DNA of 64,000 bases from Amia ocellicauda (lineage: Eukaryota; Chordata; Actinopteri; Amiiformes; Amiidae): contig NC_089867.1 in the NCBI RefSeq assembly GCF_036373705.1, forward strand, positions 10,999,001 through 11,063,000, read 5' to 3'. The position numbers were made by a program, and so were the translations under genes. This document shows positions 1 through 12,400 of the stretch, in pieces. The stretch's first letter is position 1. Every line of letters begins with the position of its first letter. The notes beneath the pieces are model-generated. The model was not told the DNA's origin. It saw only the letters and a list, made by a program, of their open reading frames with translations, and did not search any database.

Positions 1-3000
1 CATGTTTTTATCACCACGGTAGCTGAAGGGTTACACAGAGGTATGAAACACAGTGACTGACTCACACACACACGCGTTCAGGCTGAATTTCTCAGCTTTC
101 TGAATCATGTCTTGTCTTTGGGCTTAATGCACTTAATTGTATTATCATGTTTGTTATTCTTTCTTTCTCTCTTTCTGCTAATCTCATGTGTCCCTGTGTT
201 AGGGCTTATAAGGGCTTTTATGAGTCACTTGAATTCAGTGCGAAAATTTTTTGCGATGCATGCTTGCTTTTCATTGAAGCGTAAACCCCAGACTTGCACA
301 ACCCACCAATCCTGCGTTGGGCACAAACTGTCTGTTAATGAAAAGAAAAAAGCTTGGTTGACTTATTTTTATTTGAATACCTTTGATGCTGGATTCCTTA
401 TTATTCTTATGTAAAATTCTATATTAATCTATATTTATATAAATGTTATCATTTGCTTGGTTATAATGCAAGTACGCTTTACTAAGCCCCATGCCAACCT
501 GTCAAAAAGGTACTTACTTGATTTCTATGCACTTGTACATTATGACACTTACTGTATTGGATAAATATATTTATAAATATGAAGAGCAAAATCATTGATT
601 GAAATCTTCTGCCACGATAGCGGATGTTTTTGTAAGAAGAATTCGAGTTTTTCCAATTTGAGGTCGGTGCTCTCAGAAACATACTTCAAAAGAAAGTCTG
701 TCGTTTATCTTGTGATGTTTCTCAGCTCTTACTTTGCTTCTTTGTTTGAGTTTTTTTTTCATGTGTGCGCTTTAGAATTGGATTTGAATGGCATACCATT
801 ACATGAGGTCTTATTACAGTGATTAGGCACATAAAGAAATCTATATCCACCAGGAAATTACTTTAACTGAATGTTTGAAGTGAATGTAAAAGCGACAATT
901 CTGCCTGAAGAGAACTTGACTTGGTGCGGTACCCTGGCTCTAGCCTGTCTGGGCCTTTTTAATGTGCAGTGTAATGGAGTGTAATATTTGCATTTCTTCC
1001 ACAAGAGACAGCAAGGCTTGGGTACCATTAACACAAAACTGTTTAAATAAAAGCATGCGTTCTGAAATGTAATTCAGTAACTCCTTCTCGAGGATCCTGG
1101 GCTGAAAATTGAACAATACAAGATTACAAATGATGCCACCACTGACTCAATGTGGTTAGGGTGCTGCAGTGGGCAAGCTGGGATCTCATATGAGGTGGAA
1201 TAATAATAATAATAATTATGAGAGCTGTTTTGATGGAAGTAAAAGGATCCCTGAGGACACTGGGTCAGTCGCTGCTTGACTGTGTGTTCAGGCTGTGCGG
1301 ATTTGCTGCTCAGTTACCAAGATGCCCCGGGAGGGAAGGAAGGAGGCACACTAGCACATTGACTGAAGGTATGGAGGGAGCTGGCATCCCCGGCTGTCAA
1401 TTATGGGGATTAGACTCAGCGGAGGCAGGCTGGCTTTGAGATGCCACTCGCAGGTGGCAGTCTCGGCATTTGAAAATGTGAGTTAACAGCAAAGTAACCT
1501 TCCTACACTGAAGCCCCTCTGACTGCTCATTGCAGAAGCACTTCTGGAGAGACGTCTGGTCTCCATCACCTTCTGGGTCAGCCAACATTTATGACTCTCG
1601 TCTCGTCTACATGCCCAGCACGCTTTCTGATTTTTATTTTTATTTTTTTTGGTTGTGCAGTAGGTGAAATTTGAAAAGTTTTAATAATGGTTTAGTATTT
1701 AAACATGTTCTGATAAAGCTGATCCACATTAATAATAATATTCAGGGCCTTTCAGAAAGTGATAGAAAGTAAAATTGCTGTTATCGTATCATTTGGTTGA
1801 AGCACTAGGTGTCAGAATTATTTCCTTTTCCTGTTTAACTGGATGCAGCTCAATGCCAATGAGCGTTGAGAGAGTGACAACCTTTTAAAGGACTGAGAGG
1901 AGTGTTAATGGCTGCTCAACAATCGTGTGTTGTCACATAGGTACGCAAGATGTCAACTGCAGCACGCTGGGATGAACGGCTGGGTTTTCAGTTGAATGCA
2001 GATTTATACTGCTTTTCTTTTTTTATTGCTTTATGGAGAACCCAGGTATGCAATCCAAGCAGAATTTACAATAAAATCAAACTCCAGATTGCCCTACAAA
2101 GGACATTGAGTACAAACAAACAGAAAATGTAGTCACTTATTATCCAAAATATTCTACAGTATGGGAAAACATTTATATTCAAACCAAGCCAGTAGATCAA
2201 CAGATACCTAAGTTAAGTCTAACTTGGACAAAAAATCCGCACAGATAGAGATATTATGGAAGAAATTTATCGTGAAAATCGGATGAAGTGCTTTGGAAGA
2301 AACCGGACGCTGTTGAAAGGATCTACCCACTTGCCTGAAGAGAAAAGTATTTGATCCATGCATACTAGCAGTGCTCACTTACGGCTGTGAAACCTGGTCG
2401 TTTAATGCAAAGATGTTAGAGATTGCAGACGACGCAAAGGAGCATGGAAAGATGTTTACCTGGAATAACGTGAGGAGATCAAGCCAAAAAATGTGACGTC
2501 ATTGAAAGAGTGAAGATGCTGAAGGTAGAAGGGAAGCTATTAACAGAAGTGGGAACATCGTGGGGAGACTCATCCAGGAGTGGATCCATATAGGCCAATG
2601 GACATGCTGTGGCTACTGTGCAATAGGGGCTATACTGAATTAAAATGGATTGATTGATATAGATTATGCATTTTTTACGACATGTTGGTGTGTTTTTCTT
2701 TGTTTTAGGTGGTGGGGGGTAGTTATGTGTATTGTTGTCCGATTGCCATGCTTGAATCCAACTTACAAATGTTGGAAATGTTTACAGTCAGTGCAGGATG
2801 ACAGTGTAGTCAAATGATGTCGGAAATGTGAATGTATTTCGCCTGTAGATTGATATGATATGTGATGTGGTTTTCTCTTCTTTCCTTGTGTATGTAGAGA
2901 CGACAAAGTTTACATGTTTAAGGCGGTATCTCCAAATGTCAAGCGATCTGAAAAAAGTGTACATTTGCCAAAAATGAAATTAATACTGTTGGAGGTTTTA

Positions 3001-5640
3001 GAAGTTGATAGAATGGTTCTACGTGGATACTTTTTTTTTTTTTTTTTAATCACAAAAAAAAATTAAGGAATCGCTGTTGAATTTCAGTTATATTTGAGCT
3101 TCCACCATCCTGTTCATTCATCGGTCAAAGCTTATGTTCTTGCCCTTAAACTGGTCCAGCTGGTGTTTTTTACTCTGGTCGGCTCAGATCTCAGGGAAGC
3201 TTGTTCATGCAGTCGTGGGGAAGAAGAAACAGCCTCATCATATTCCCTCCCAGGGTGGGTGTGGCCCATTGTGCTTGAGACACACCCAAACCTTCACGGA
3301 GCTCTGAATCATTGTTCTTCAGCTGCTGTTTGAAAACTTGCAATTTCAGTGTCCGTAATTGGAAATTACTTTTGAGCTGACTCTGCATGTTTCTGACAGA
3401 GCGGATTCATTTGGCCTCAAACTGGTTTCATTGTCTGTCCTGTTATTGTTTCTTCCCTCATAATTTATTTCACCCAAAGAAATGTATAATCATGGCATGA
3501 CATGTTTATTTTAATAAATTCAGAGACTGATAGTGTGAAAGTGTTTTTCTACAGAAAACAAACCCTGCTTCTGTTAAACTTTATAAAAAGTCAATTTTAA
3601 TCTTTGATTGTTTGAGGAATCAGTTGGTTCTTGTCATTTATCTCTGCATTGGCCTATGTAGAAGGGTGTTGTCTGTATTTGCCTCATTTGCTTCACCAAT
3701 CAGAGATTTGTCTTGAACTAATTAACTCTTTAAGGTGTGTTTGTTTTTAACTCTGTTCCGTCACCAGCACAGTAAATGCTCATGCCAGTAAAGGGAACGT
3801 CAGCCCCTCCGCCGTGCCTCTCGCTGTACCCCGCTTCATTACGAGGCAGTGCTGTGCTCACCGAACCTGGGCGGCCCTAGCTGGCAGCCCCTGTGCCACA
3901 GCTAATCAACTCCTGCTGAATAAGAGTTCAGTGGTAACTGCCAAGTCAGAAATCAAACCCGAATCAGTCTCCCTGACTCCCTCTGCAGGCTGTCCGCTTT
4001 AATTAAACAAGATGCGTGTTTTAATCTTGTGTGTTTAACCCTTTCATTTCACTTCCCGAGAGTGAGGCAGTGAGAGCCATTTTCTGTGGACAGCATCCTG
4101 TCAATACGTGAGTCTGCATTTCTATTGATTTCAAAGCTCATAAGCGGTTATAATAGACAGTCCTGTATCTCCATATGCAAGTAAAGTAATACTTGATATG
4201 GCTGAAATATTTGTATCAATTAAAATATGACCTATTGGTAAGCTTGATGTGTCTTTATAATGTTAGTTGCATGGAGATATTTCGTGATACAGCAACAGTG
4301 TAAATCAGAGACTAGAAAACTAAAATAACTGAGTGTACCACCCTCTGCGTGTATGAACTCCACTCTTAGGCTTCAGTTGCAGTTGAGTTTGTCTTATAAA
4401 TTAAACCAAAAGAAAGTTTCTAATGCAGTGAATAGCAGTTTATTTAACTTAACACAGATACACAAGTCATCATGAGATACCTTACAAGACACTTGAAAAG
4501 ATAGAATTCAAGGAGACACTGCCACCCCTACTGCCATGACTACACACAGTGAAAGAGACACAGTGGAAATATAGATTGATATACTTTACAATACAATACA
4601 CACACAAGAAAAAAATATATATTCAAAAGCAAGGCAGCGCAAAGATGCAGCTACCAAGTAAAGTACTGTAACTCAGGCCCAGATACCTATAGTGGCCAGT
4701 GGTGGACTAAAACGTTCAACAGCGGCAGTGGAGTTAGACAATGAAGTCAGCCGAATGGAAGCAAGAGGTCGGTTTAGTTTCACTTCCAGACGGGTTCTCT
4801 CAAACACTGTAGTTTCAGCAAACTGGCTGTGACGCCCCTCGCCCCCGGCCCGAAGGAACTGGCTGCGGAGGTGCAGACAGGAACACAGTACAACTAGATT
4901 TCCACAAAAGATTCACCAATACTGAAGACATTTTCGATCGTCCGTCAATACAAAAAATGCATTTCTTTAATTTATAATTCTATCTGCACATATTGCTTTA
5001 TTTTTAGTATTTGGAGGATTGCTCATGTTGTAGAAGCTTGTGTTTCGGGAAGGAATACAAAAAAAACAAAGGAACTGGTAAGTGGCATTTCCCGCAGCAA
5101 GAAGATACAACGGCCAGGTCCCTGTTCGGTGTGTCGGGCCGCCCCTCCCATCTCGCTCTGATTTCGTTTAATACCCCAGTGGTCACAGTGTTATCTCCTC
5201 TGTGGGAGACGTGCGCTACAGAGCAGTAAAGCAGTAATGAAACAGGCCAGTGTTGGTTTAGGGCACTTCCCCATCAACAGCTGCATCTCCGTCTCTCTTC
5301 AGACATTTTAACAGGAGCAGACTACGCCAAGTTCAGCTCAGGCAACTGATAACATCTATCCCATAGCTAAACCATTATGTTTGCCAGATTTTGTTTTTTA
5401 TTTCCACACTCTGTATAGGACCATTTGGTTCTCGACTGGAAAAGCAATTTAAGTGTGTGGTCCCTCTTGGAATTGATTTGATACAAACTAAAAAAGGATA
5501 TAATAGTTATACCTTTCACATGACATTGTATCGAGTGTCAGTGAGTCTGTAGTTTTCGACTCAAAAGGAGATCAGAGGAGGTTAAAGACCAAATTTGGCA
5601 TTGCAGAATAAATGAACTAGTCAAATTTGTGCTTTTATCA
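1..5640. other. Intergenic DNA downstream of SH3BP5
   Basis: I see no supportable gene here. Reading frames are short (under about 100 codons), unspliced and of no recognised family. The stretch holds a decayed LINE piece at about 2281-2660, a short AAT repeat at 1200-1217, a T-run near 3031-3047 and ordinary AT-rich DNA. In human the neighbour on this side of SH3BP5 is CAPN7, but none of its exons is recognisable here. Confidence 0.5.
2281..2660 (+). mobile_element. Decayed LINE fragment (reverse transcriptase C-terminal part and 3' end)
   Basis: Frame-broken translation around 2328-2400 gives the LINE hallmark RKVFDQCILAVLTYGCETW, typical of the region C-terminal to the reverse transcriptase palm in RTE-like or related non-LTR elements. 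Further down, 2500-2600 keeps degenerate matches to the usual tail (VIERVK, then GRLIQEWI). The piece ends in a TTGA/TGAT-type simple tail near 2647-2660. Stops and frameshifts show it is dead. A near-identical core recurs at about 34231-34334, and a related 3' part lies at about 20161-20400. The family is inferred from motif memory and could be refined by a repeat library. Confidence 0.65.
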
Positions 5641-5642
5641 TT

Positions 5643-6499
5643 TTTATTAATACTTTTAAAAACACAAATGCAGTCTGGACTCCACCCTGATCTGATCTGA
5701 CTCCTGACTCACTTTTAGGTGCTTATTTCCTTCCCCTGTGGCTGGTGTCTTCACATTTCACACACCCGGCCAACACAACTACATTGCCATCAATGTCTAA
5801 TTGTCACAGGCCCCTTCAGTGTAATGTCACAGTGCCGGGAGCACTAAACAGAGCGTGAACAGAGCTCCGACTCGCCCATCTGTCTGGGAAAACAACATGG
5901 TAGATTTTCAGGACAGATGAGAGCTACAGTTAAGACTTTTTCAGCCTTTAAACATTTCTGTTTTCATTTAATTTTTGCAGTTCGTTGCGTCCTCTGCGAG
6001 TTAAAGTCCTAGACAATTGAGTGACACTCTTCAAGAGCAACCCTGAAGGAGAGAAGGGGTTGAGAGGCAATCCACAGGAACACAATAGAAGTCCTCGCAC
6101 AAACGGCACAGGTCATTGGAAGGACAGGCACACAGGCAGGACATGGCAGGGGGACGGCAATAACAGTCAGTATTTGAGGATTTAAATACACATTGCACAC
6201 GTGTGTTCTAAGCAATGCAAAGTTGTACTTCCAACGCAAGTATGAGGTGTAAATATTTAATAACAGATCAACTAAAGCAAAACAGACCTTGCTATCAAGT
6301 GAAGGGAGATTTTAAACGTTTGCAACTGAACAACGAGAAACAAAAATCATACTGCGAGAGTAAAAGTCATTTACAGTAACTCATAGGTGGTGTCCTTCAT
6401 ACCGTCTGCTCGAGACCGGAGATTATCGGGAGTAAAGCTTATTGGCACAATGGTCCTTGGCACATGGAGGGGGTTGTGGGTGAAGAACGCACTCACGTC
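5643..6499 (-). other. SH3BP5: Probable SH3BP5 3' UTR with candidate poly(A) signal
   Basis: This is sequence immediately after the SH3BP5 stop at 6500-6502. On the minus strand an AATAAA hexamer lies at 5643-5648, about 850 bases past the stop, which is a reasonable 3' UTR length. Other AATAAA-like hexamers occur further downstream, so the true end is uncertain without transcript data. No coding potential of its own was seen. Confidence 0.4.
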
Positions 6500-9400
6500 T
6501 CACATCCCGGTCACCAGCAGCGTGGCGGCGGTGGGGGGGTGCGGGGCCCGGCTGAAGCGCTCGCGCTCGGCGTTCTTCAGGTTGTCAGTCTTTGCCCGCT
6601 TTAGCGCCAGCCGGCTGAAACGGTTCTCCAGGCCGGTGCTGCTCGTCGTCGTCTTGTTGTTGTTGTTGTTTTTGAGCACATTGTCGACCTCATCCTCGGC
6701 TCCTTCTGCTCGGTCGCCTGTACGCACAGAAAATGAGAGGCGGGTGAACACAGGCCCGGGTTGGCCCTCTGAAGGGAACACAAACCACAAATCTCATCCT
6801 GAGCTTGATTTCTCCTCATCATCCCTTCAACTGTTGTGTTCATTAAAGCACGGGCATCAATGACAGTCTCTTCAACATCTGCTTCCCCTGTTTTCCTTCA
6901 GTCCTCCTCAAATACATAACATTTTCCTTCTACATAAAGCATAAATTAAAGCTCGAAGGCGAGAGTCTAAATATTTTCTGTTAAATATGTATGTGCAATA
7001 TGAATTATAAATGATTTACTCGATCATCAAATTACAAACTTAATTAAGGGCTGTTCAAAAGAACTCCTCAAACACTGTCCTCTCTCACTGTAACCTTTGG
7101 GTAACATTTTGGCAGGAAAAATAAATGTGTAGGCGTGGATTTGGAAATCTGGAAAAACACAATGTATTTATACAGATTATAGGATTTACCCTCGCACACT
7201 CCTACCTACACATTCACACGCACACCCGCTGGTGCTGCCTCTCACCTCGCTCGAGGTCGCACTCCGGAGAAGACGCCCCGCTGCACTCGCTGCGCGGCCC
7301 CAGCACGGGAGAGATGAGGCCGAAGTCGCACAGGGAGACGGGGCTGGGCAGGTCCAGGCTGCTGGGCCGGGAGGAGGGTGAGGGAGAGGAGGAGGAAGAG
7401 GAGGAGGACGCTGAGGGGAAGGGGCTAGGCAGCTCCAGGGGACTAGTGGGCCCAGAGCTCAGGCTACACATGGACTGGGTCTCCGAGTCCTCCTCAGACA
7501 CAACACTGCTGCAGTTATCATCCTCGAACACCTCCGACGTCACTGTGGAAACACAAATAAGCCCAGGTTTGACTTTTTTCTTCCCCTGTCAGGCCCTCAC
7601 ATCCAATTGTATGGTTTTATCTCCAGATTCAATCTGATTGTGGGCTCAGTTTGGAGTAAACGGAGCTCTGTTTCAAATGTTTACTGTTTAAATCACTTTA
7701 ACCCAGACTGATAAAGTGGCAGGAGAAAAATGAAAGACTGATTAAACCAACCTATTTCTTTAAGTGGTTTTGAAAATTGGACTTTGTACTTCAAGATGAA
7801 AAACAAACCGTTACCTTGGGACTAGCTATAACTTAGAACAAATGAGTGTTCCTATCGGGAATGAAGGATTCTAACTGGGTTAAAACAAAAAATGTTTAAA
7901 ATCTCAATCTTCTTTGTTCGGTGGCTTGCTCCTTGTCCCTGCATTTACTCTAACATGTCAAACAACCCTCACCCTGGCCTCCTCCCTCAGTCATAGAGCA
8001 GTCAGAAACTCCTTCACATGCTCTCCAGATCATATTTCAAGAAAACACTGTGTTGAAATAATATATAACTTGACCGCTCAGGTCTCCAGAGACCCCGAGT
8101 CCTGGGAAGCTAAGAGTAACTCTCAAATTGTTAGCTCAGAAGACGTCCACCCACTAGTCTGCCCAAATTGCTTCCTCTTCCTGGGAAAGCATCCAACTTC
8201 TGACTGATTAAGATCAACTCGGCCTCGTCCCTTAAGTTGCAGTTAGAAAACTATAGACCTCTGTAATGTCTACGTCTCTTGTCTTTGCAGATGTTTCTCA
8301 CTATTTCCAAGCTTCAATCCTTCCAGCAGACTATCTTTGGTCACAGGCCCAAGTGCTAAATCACCAGAACCGTGAATACATTAAAATTATTTATCAGCCG
8401 CAGACAACAGGAAGACTGCTGTGGCGAACTCTGTAGGGAGAATCTCTTCAGGACTAACTCACAGGTGTTACATCTGTCTGCTTTAAGCGATAAACTCTCA
8501 CCTCTGTGATGTTTTTAGCTGATTTGTGAAAGTCTTCAACGTCACAGATATTAGGCCTATAAATAAGGATTCATAAGCAGCAACAATATACTGACTCAGT
8601 GTAGTCAAATGTCAGCACTGCTCTTATACTTAAAACGATGGCTGGTGAATGTCCAATTAAAATTAATTAAGCATAAAAAAGCATGACCATATTAAATAAA
8701 TACAACATAAATCATGAAATCCTACCATCCCCAGGGACAATTTCTGAGCCGGCTATACTATTAACTGCAATAACAAAGCAAAGTTTTCATCTGTTCGTCC
8801 AATGTGAGATCCACATTTATTGAAAGCAGGATTAAAGGATGTCGTGCTTTATTTTACAGCTTTGGACTGAGTTCATTTGCACACAAGCCTGTCCCCTGCT
8901 GTGTCCTTCAATGGCACGGGTGGGTTAGTCTCTCAACCACTGCCAGGAGCCCTCGCTGAAGCCGTGAAGAATCTTGCTCAAATACAACCAGCAATAAAGC
9001 ATGTCAGCCACTCTTAATCCCTTGAACAAACCAAGGTGAAATATATTCTCCACACTGCCAGTTTTATTAGACTGGAGGACAGGTTTAATGCATAGTATAG
9101 TCACCCCTAAACAGTGAAGCAGTAATACTTTGTAACCCTAACCGGACTTGAATCTTTAGGGGTTTACAGAGAAAGAAGTGAGCTGTTCTGGTTAACTGTG
9201 ATACCAGGGCCACATTTTCAGAACTATTTCTGTATCTACAGCTAGTTCTCTTTTTAACCCACAAGTATTGCACCTACTGGTCCACATCCTGTAAATTCAT
9301 AAAGCACACATCCTTTCCAAAACAAATCTGCCCACAGAGGAGCGTAACGAAGAGAGAATTTTCTCTGTTAGTCAGTTTTGCTTTGTGCAGATGTGTTTTC

Positions 9401-12400
9401 TCCCTCTATTCACCAACAGTATAGACCAGCTACTGAATTACGTTTGCCATTATTGTATTCCTGAGACTAGTGCAGTTTTATTGCAGTGCTCTGCCCACAC
9501 CTTCTACTTCACCCCATTTAGCAGAGTGGTGTCCAGGCAGCGTTGGCTGTGTTTACATGCTGGTAAATAAGATAAAAGGTGGGTTCTGGCTGGTCACATT
9601 TAGGTTAATTTTGTTATACAACTAACACTGAACAATAATGGTTTTCACTCACTGGAGATGGCGTCCGACTCCATTTTGAAGTTGGAGAGCTCATCCCCAC
9701 AGGCGCTGTCACCCTCGGCCCCCACGCCCCTCCCTCGTGGCCCCATGGCGGTGGAGCGCCTCCTCTCGTGGATCTCGTCTGAAATCATTTCCAGGTTCCT
9801 CAGGGCCGCCTTGTATTCGCCCTTTGCCAGGGACAGCTTGGCCTGCAGCTCATCCACATTCTTCTTCAGTTGCTGAAGGGGAAATAGTATGTTGAAAGTT
9901 TGATTATAACTCTTGAAAACCAGTGCAGTTCCCCTTGATTAAAGATGTCTGACAAACAAGTAACTCAAAATACTGAAAATAATAACGAGAATGATAATAA
10001 TAAGGATATCGTTTGGTCTCAGAAAAACAACCTGACAATCAGTGTCTGAGACGGAACACAGGACGTCTGATGTCCCAGAACGATTAAATGTGGTTGTGCC
10101 GTTTTGCTTGTAATTTTGACAGTGAAATCACAGCCCCGGGCAGTGCCTAGACAAACCAGCCTGACTGCTGCACTCGTTTCACAAAATGTGGGCCTTAACA
10201 TCGACGAAATACCTGATTAAATGGGGCAAAGGACTTTTGAAGGGAATAAAAAAAATCCTTAAACTGGATTTAAAAAAACATCAGTACATGTCAGAAAAGC
10301 CCCCCTAACCTGGATGATAAACCAGGCAGAGGTTTATGTCTCAGACTTGCACTTCCACTATAATCTTGTGGTCAATACCTCTCTGTGTGCTGTTAACACT
10401 CCAGACAGGAATTATGTCTTCACGCTGAACCGCCAAAAGACTGATGGAGCTGCAAGAGCCTAGCGTTTTTAGCTCTACTGTTACTGGGACACATACGGGA
10501 GTGTAGAAATGATTAACTTGAAATACAAACCTCAAGCTGTAGGTAGTATTTTGCCTTCAATTCAAAGTACGGCCTGTAAGAGAGAAACGGAGAAAGAACG
10601 TCTGAGTCAGCGAAACACAACTGGCGGGTTGTTTTGGTAACCTAAGCCTAACCCAGCGAAAACAAACTCCGTTTCAGTGACCCATTACATTCCTCAAGTT
10701 TTACACAGAAAGAAGCAAAGTCCAGGCCTCCACAGACCCTCAGTTTACTACATAATTCAAAGTGTAGGCCACACCTGGCAAGAATTAGGCTCAGACATCT
10801 TGCCCTGCCAAGAAGCTGTTAAGAAAATGAATGCTCAACCCCAAGCCCCGGCCTCATGTGATATCCAACACTCACACTCCAGAAACCAAGGCCAGAGGAA
10901 TGAAGCTGCCTATTGTAAGGCTCCAGGGTGGGACTGAACGTTTAATGCGAGAAACATTTATTTTGGACTAAAAAGACTCAGCTTTTGGTCTCTCAGTCTT
11001 TAAATGCAGAATTACTCAGTTCCCTCTCTTGCTGTGTGGAGGATGTAAGCAGTCATATCAATCCACTAACACAGGCTGTTCAAATTCAAAAATAAAATCA
11101 TCAAAATCCCCCGCCCCCCCCACCAGCAGCCTTTATTTCTGAAGGGCACGGCACTCTAATCCTGAAATGATCTCATCTTTCCAATGCGCCAAGGACCAGT
11201 GTGGTGAGAGCGTGTCAGTTAATGAAGAAATTGTTTGGAAAATCTGAAATGATAGCATGTTGAACGATGGCACGTGTCACTGGAAAAGCAGGCTAAACCC
11301 TAAAAGAACGGGGAGGGAGGATTAAGTGATGACATTTCTGAGATTACATTAACTCATAGCATCCCAACACAGTGATACAAAAAAAAAAAAAAAAGAGAAA
11401 TTGTGATTACATACAAGCATAAGACTGCCATCTACCATCTATCAAACATTCATTTGGACTGATGATCATGGATCATATAAATACATTGTAAACCAAGCCC
11501 AGCAATAAGGTTTATAGGGGTATTTTTCTCACTGACATTTAAGCAAATCTAAAATATGAATGTTGCTTTTATAGCTCCACTGAAGCTGGTGCCGCAGCAC
11601 TGTCAGGACTGCAGTTAATTAATGTAAAGTTTGAGGAAATCCTGAGGGAACACAGGCAGACAGAAACCCCAAAGGTTTCTCCTTCTCCTGGCACTGCAGC
11701 TCCATGATAAATACAGCTTTCAACCCGACACTGCTGGGATTACAGCACATCTGAGACAAAGACAATGTTTGCCTAAGAGAGCTGTGCTTTTCAAATAAAC
11801 GCAGGGATGTGAATTTAAACATTTTCCCATATTTTCCCCATTTTATCTCAGCTTCCTCATGGCCTCATCAGTATTCCAAACTTGAAACCTAGAGCTGCAG
11901 CTGACTCTCATACCACCTAAACCCAGCTGTGCAAGACGTCATCAGATTGTACCTCATTTTCCAAAGCGCAGGCATAACAACCGCACGGCTAATAACCGCC
12001 AAATTAAGAAAAACATATTTAGACAAATATGTGACAGCTGATAGAGGGAGTTATGAAACTCACTTGGACTTATTGATGGTTCGCTTGAGCTTCTTCTCCA
12101 GCTGCTTCATGCGGCTCATGGCTGCGTTGTACTTGGCCGCCGTCTCCTTGTGCACCAGCTCGCTGCGGGTCTTTGTCTGTTCCGCCTCCATTACCTGTAA
12201 TATACATCACAGAGGTCTAAATCAATTAACAGTTTATGGTTGGGACAAAAACCTGGACCATTTGGGGGCAGGTCTATTCCTGTCAGATTGATCTTCTGGT
12301 TTTAGAACTATAATGTGTGACATCTCTGAAAAAATCTGGTGATGTAAATTCCTTTGATCTTATCACAGTTTCTTGTCACCAGGTACCCACCCTCTGTGTG

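Noticed and set aside
6387-6863. 158-codon plus-strand frame
   Set aside because: Antisense to SH3BP5 exon 9, which is supported by splice phase and family similarity.
7125-7637. 170-codon plus-strand frame
   Set aside because: Antisense to SH3BP5 exon 8; its Glu-run is the reverse of the Ser codons.
9658-9876. Plus-strand frame over SH3BP5 exon 7
   Set aside because: Shadow of the real exon on the minus strand.
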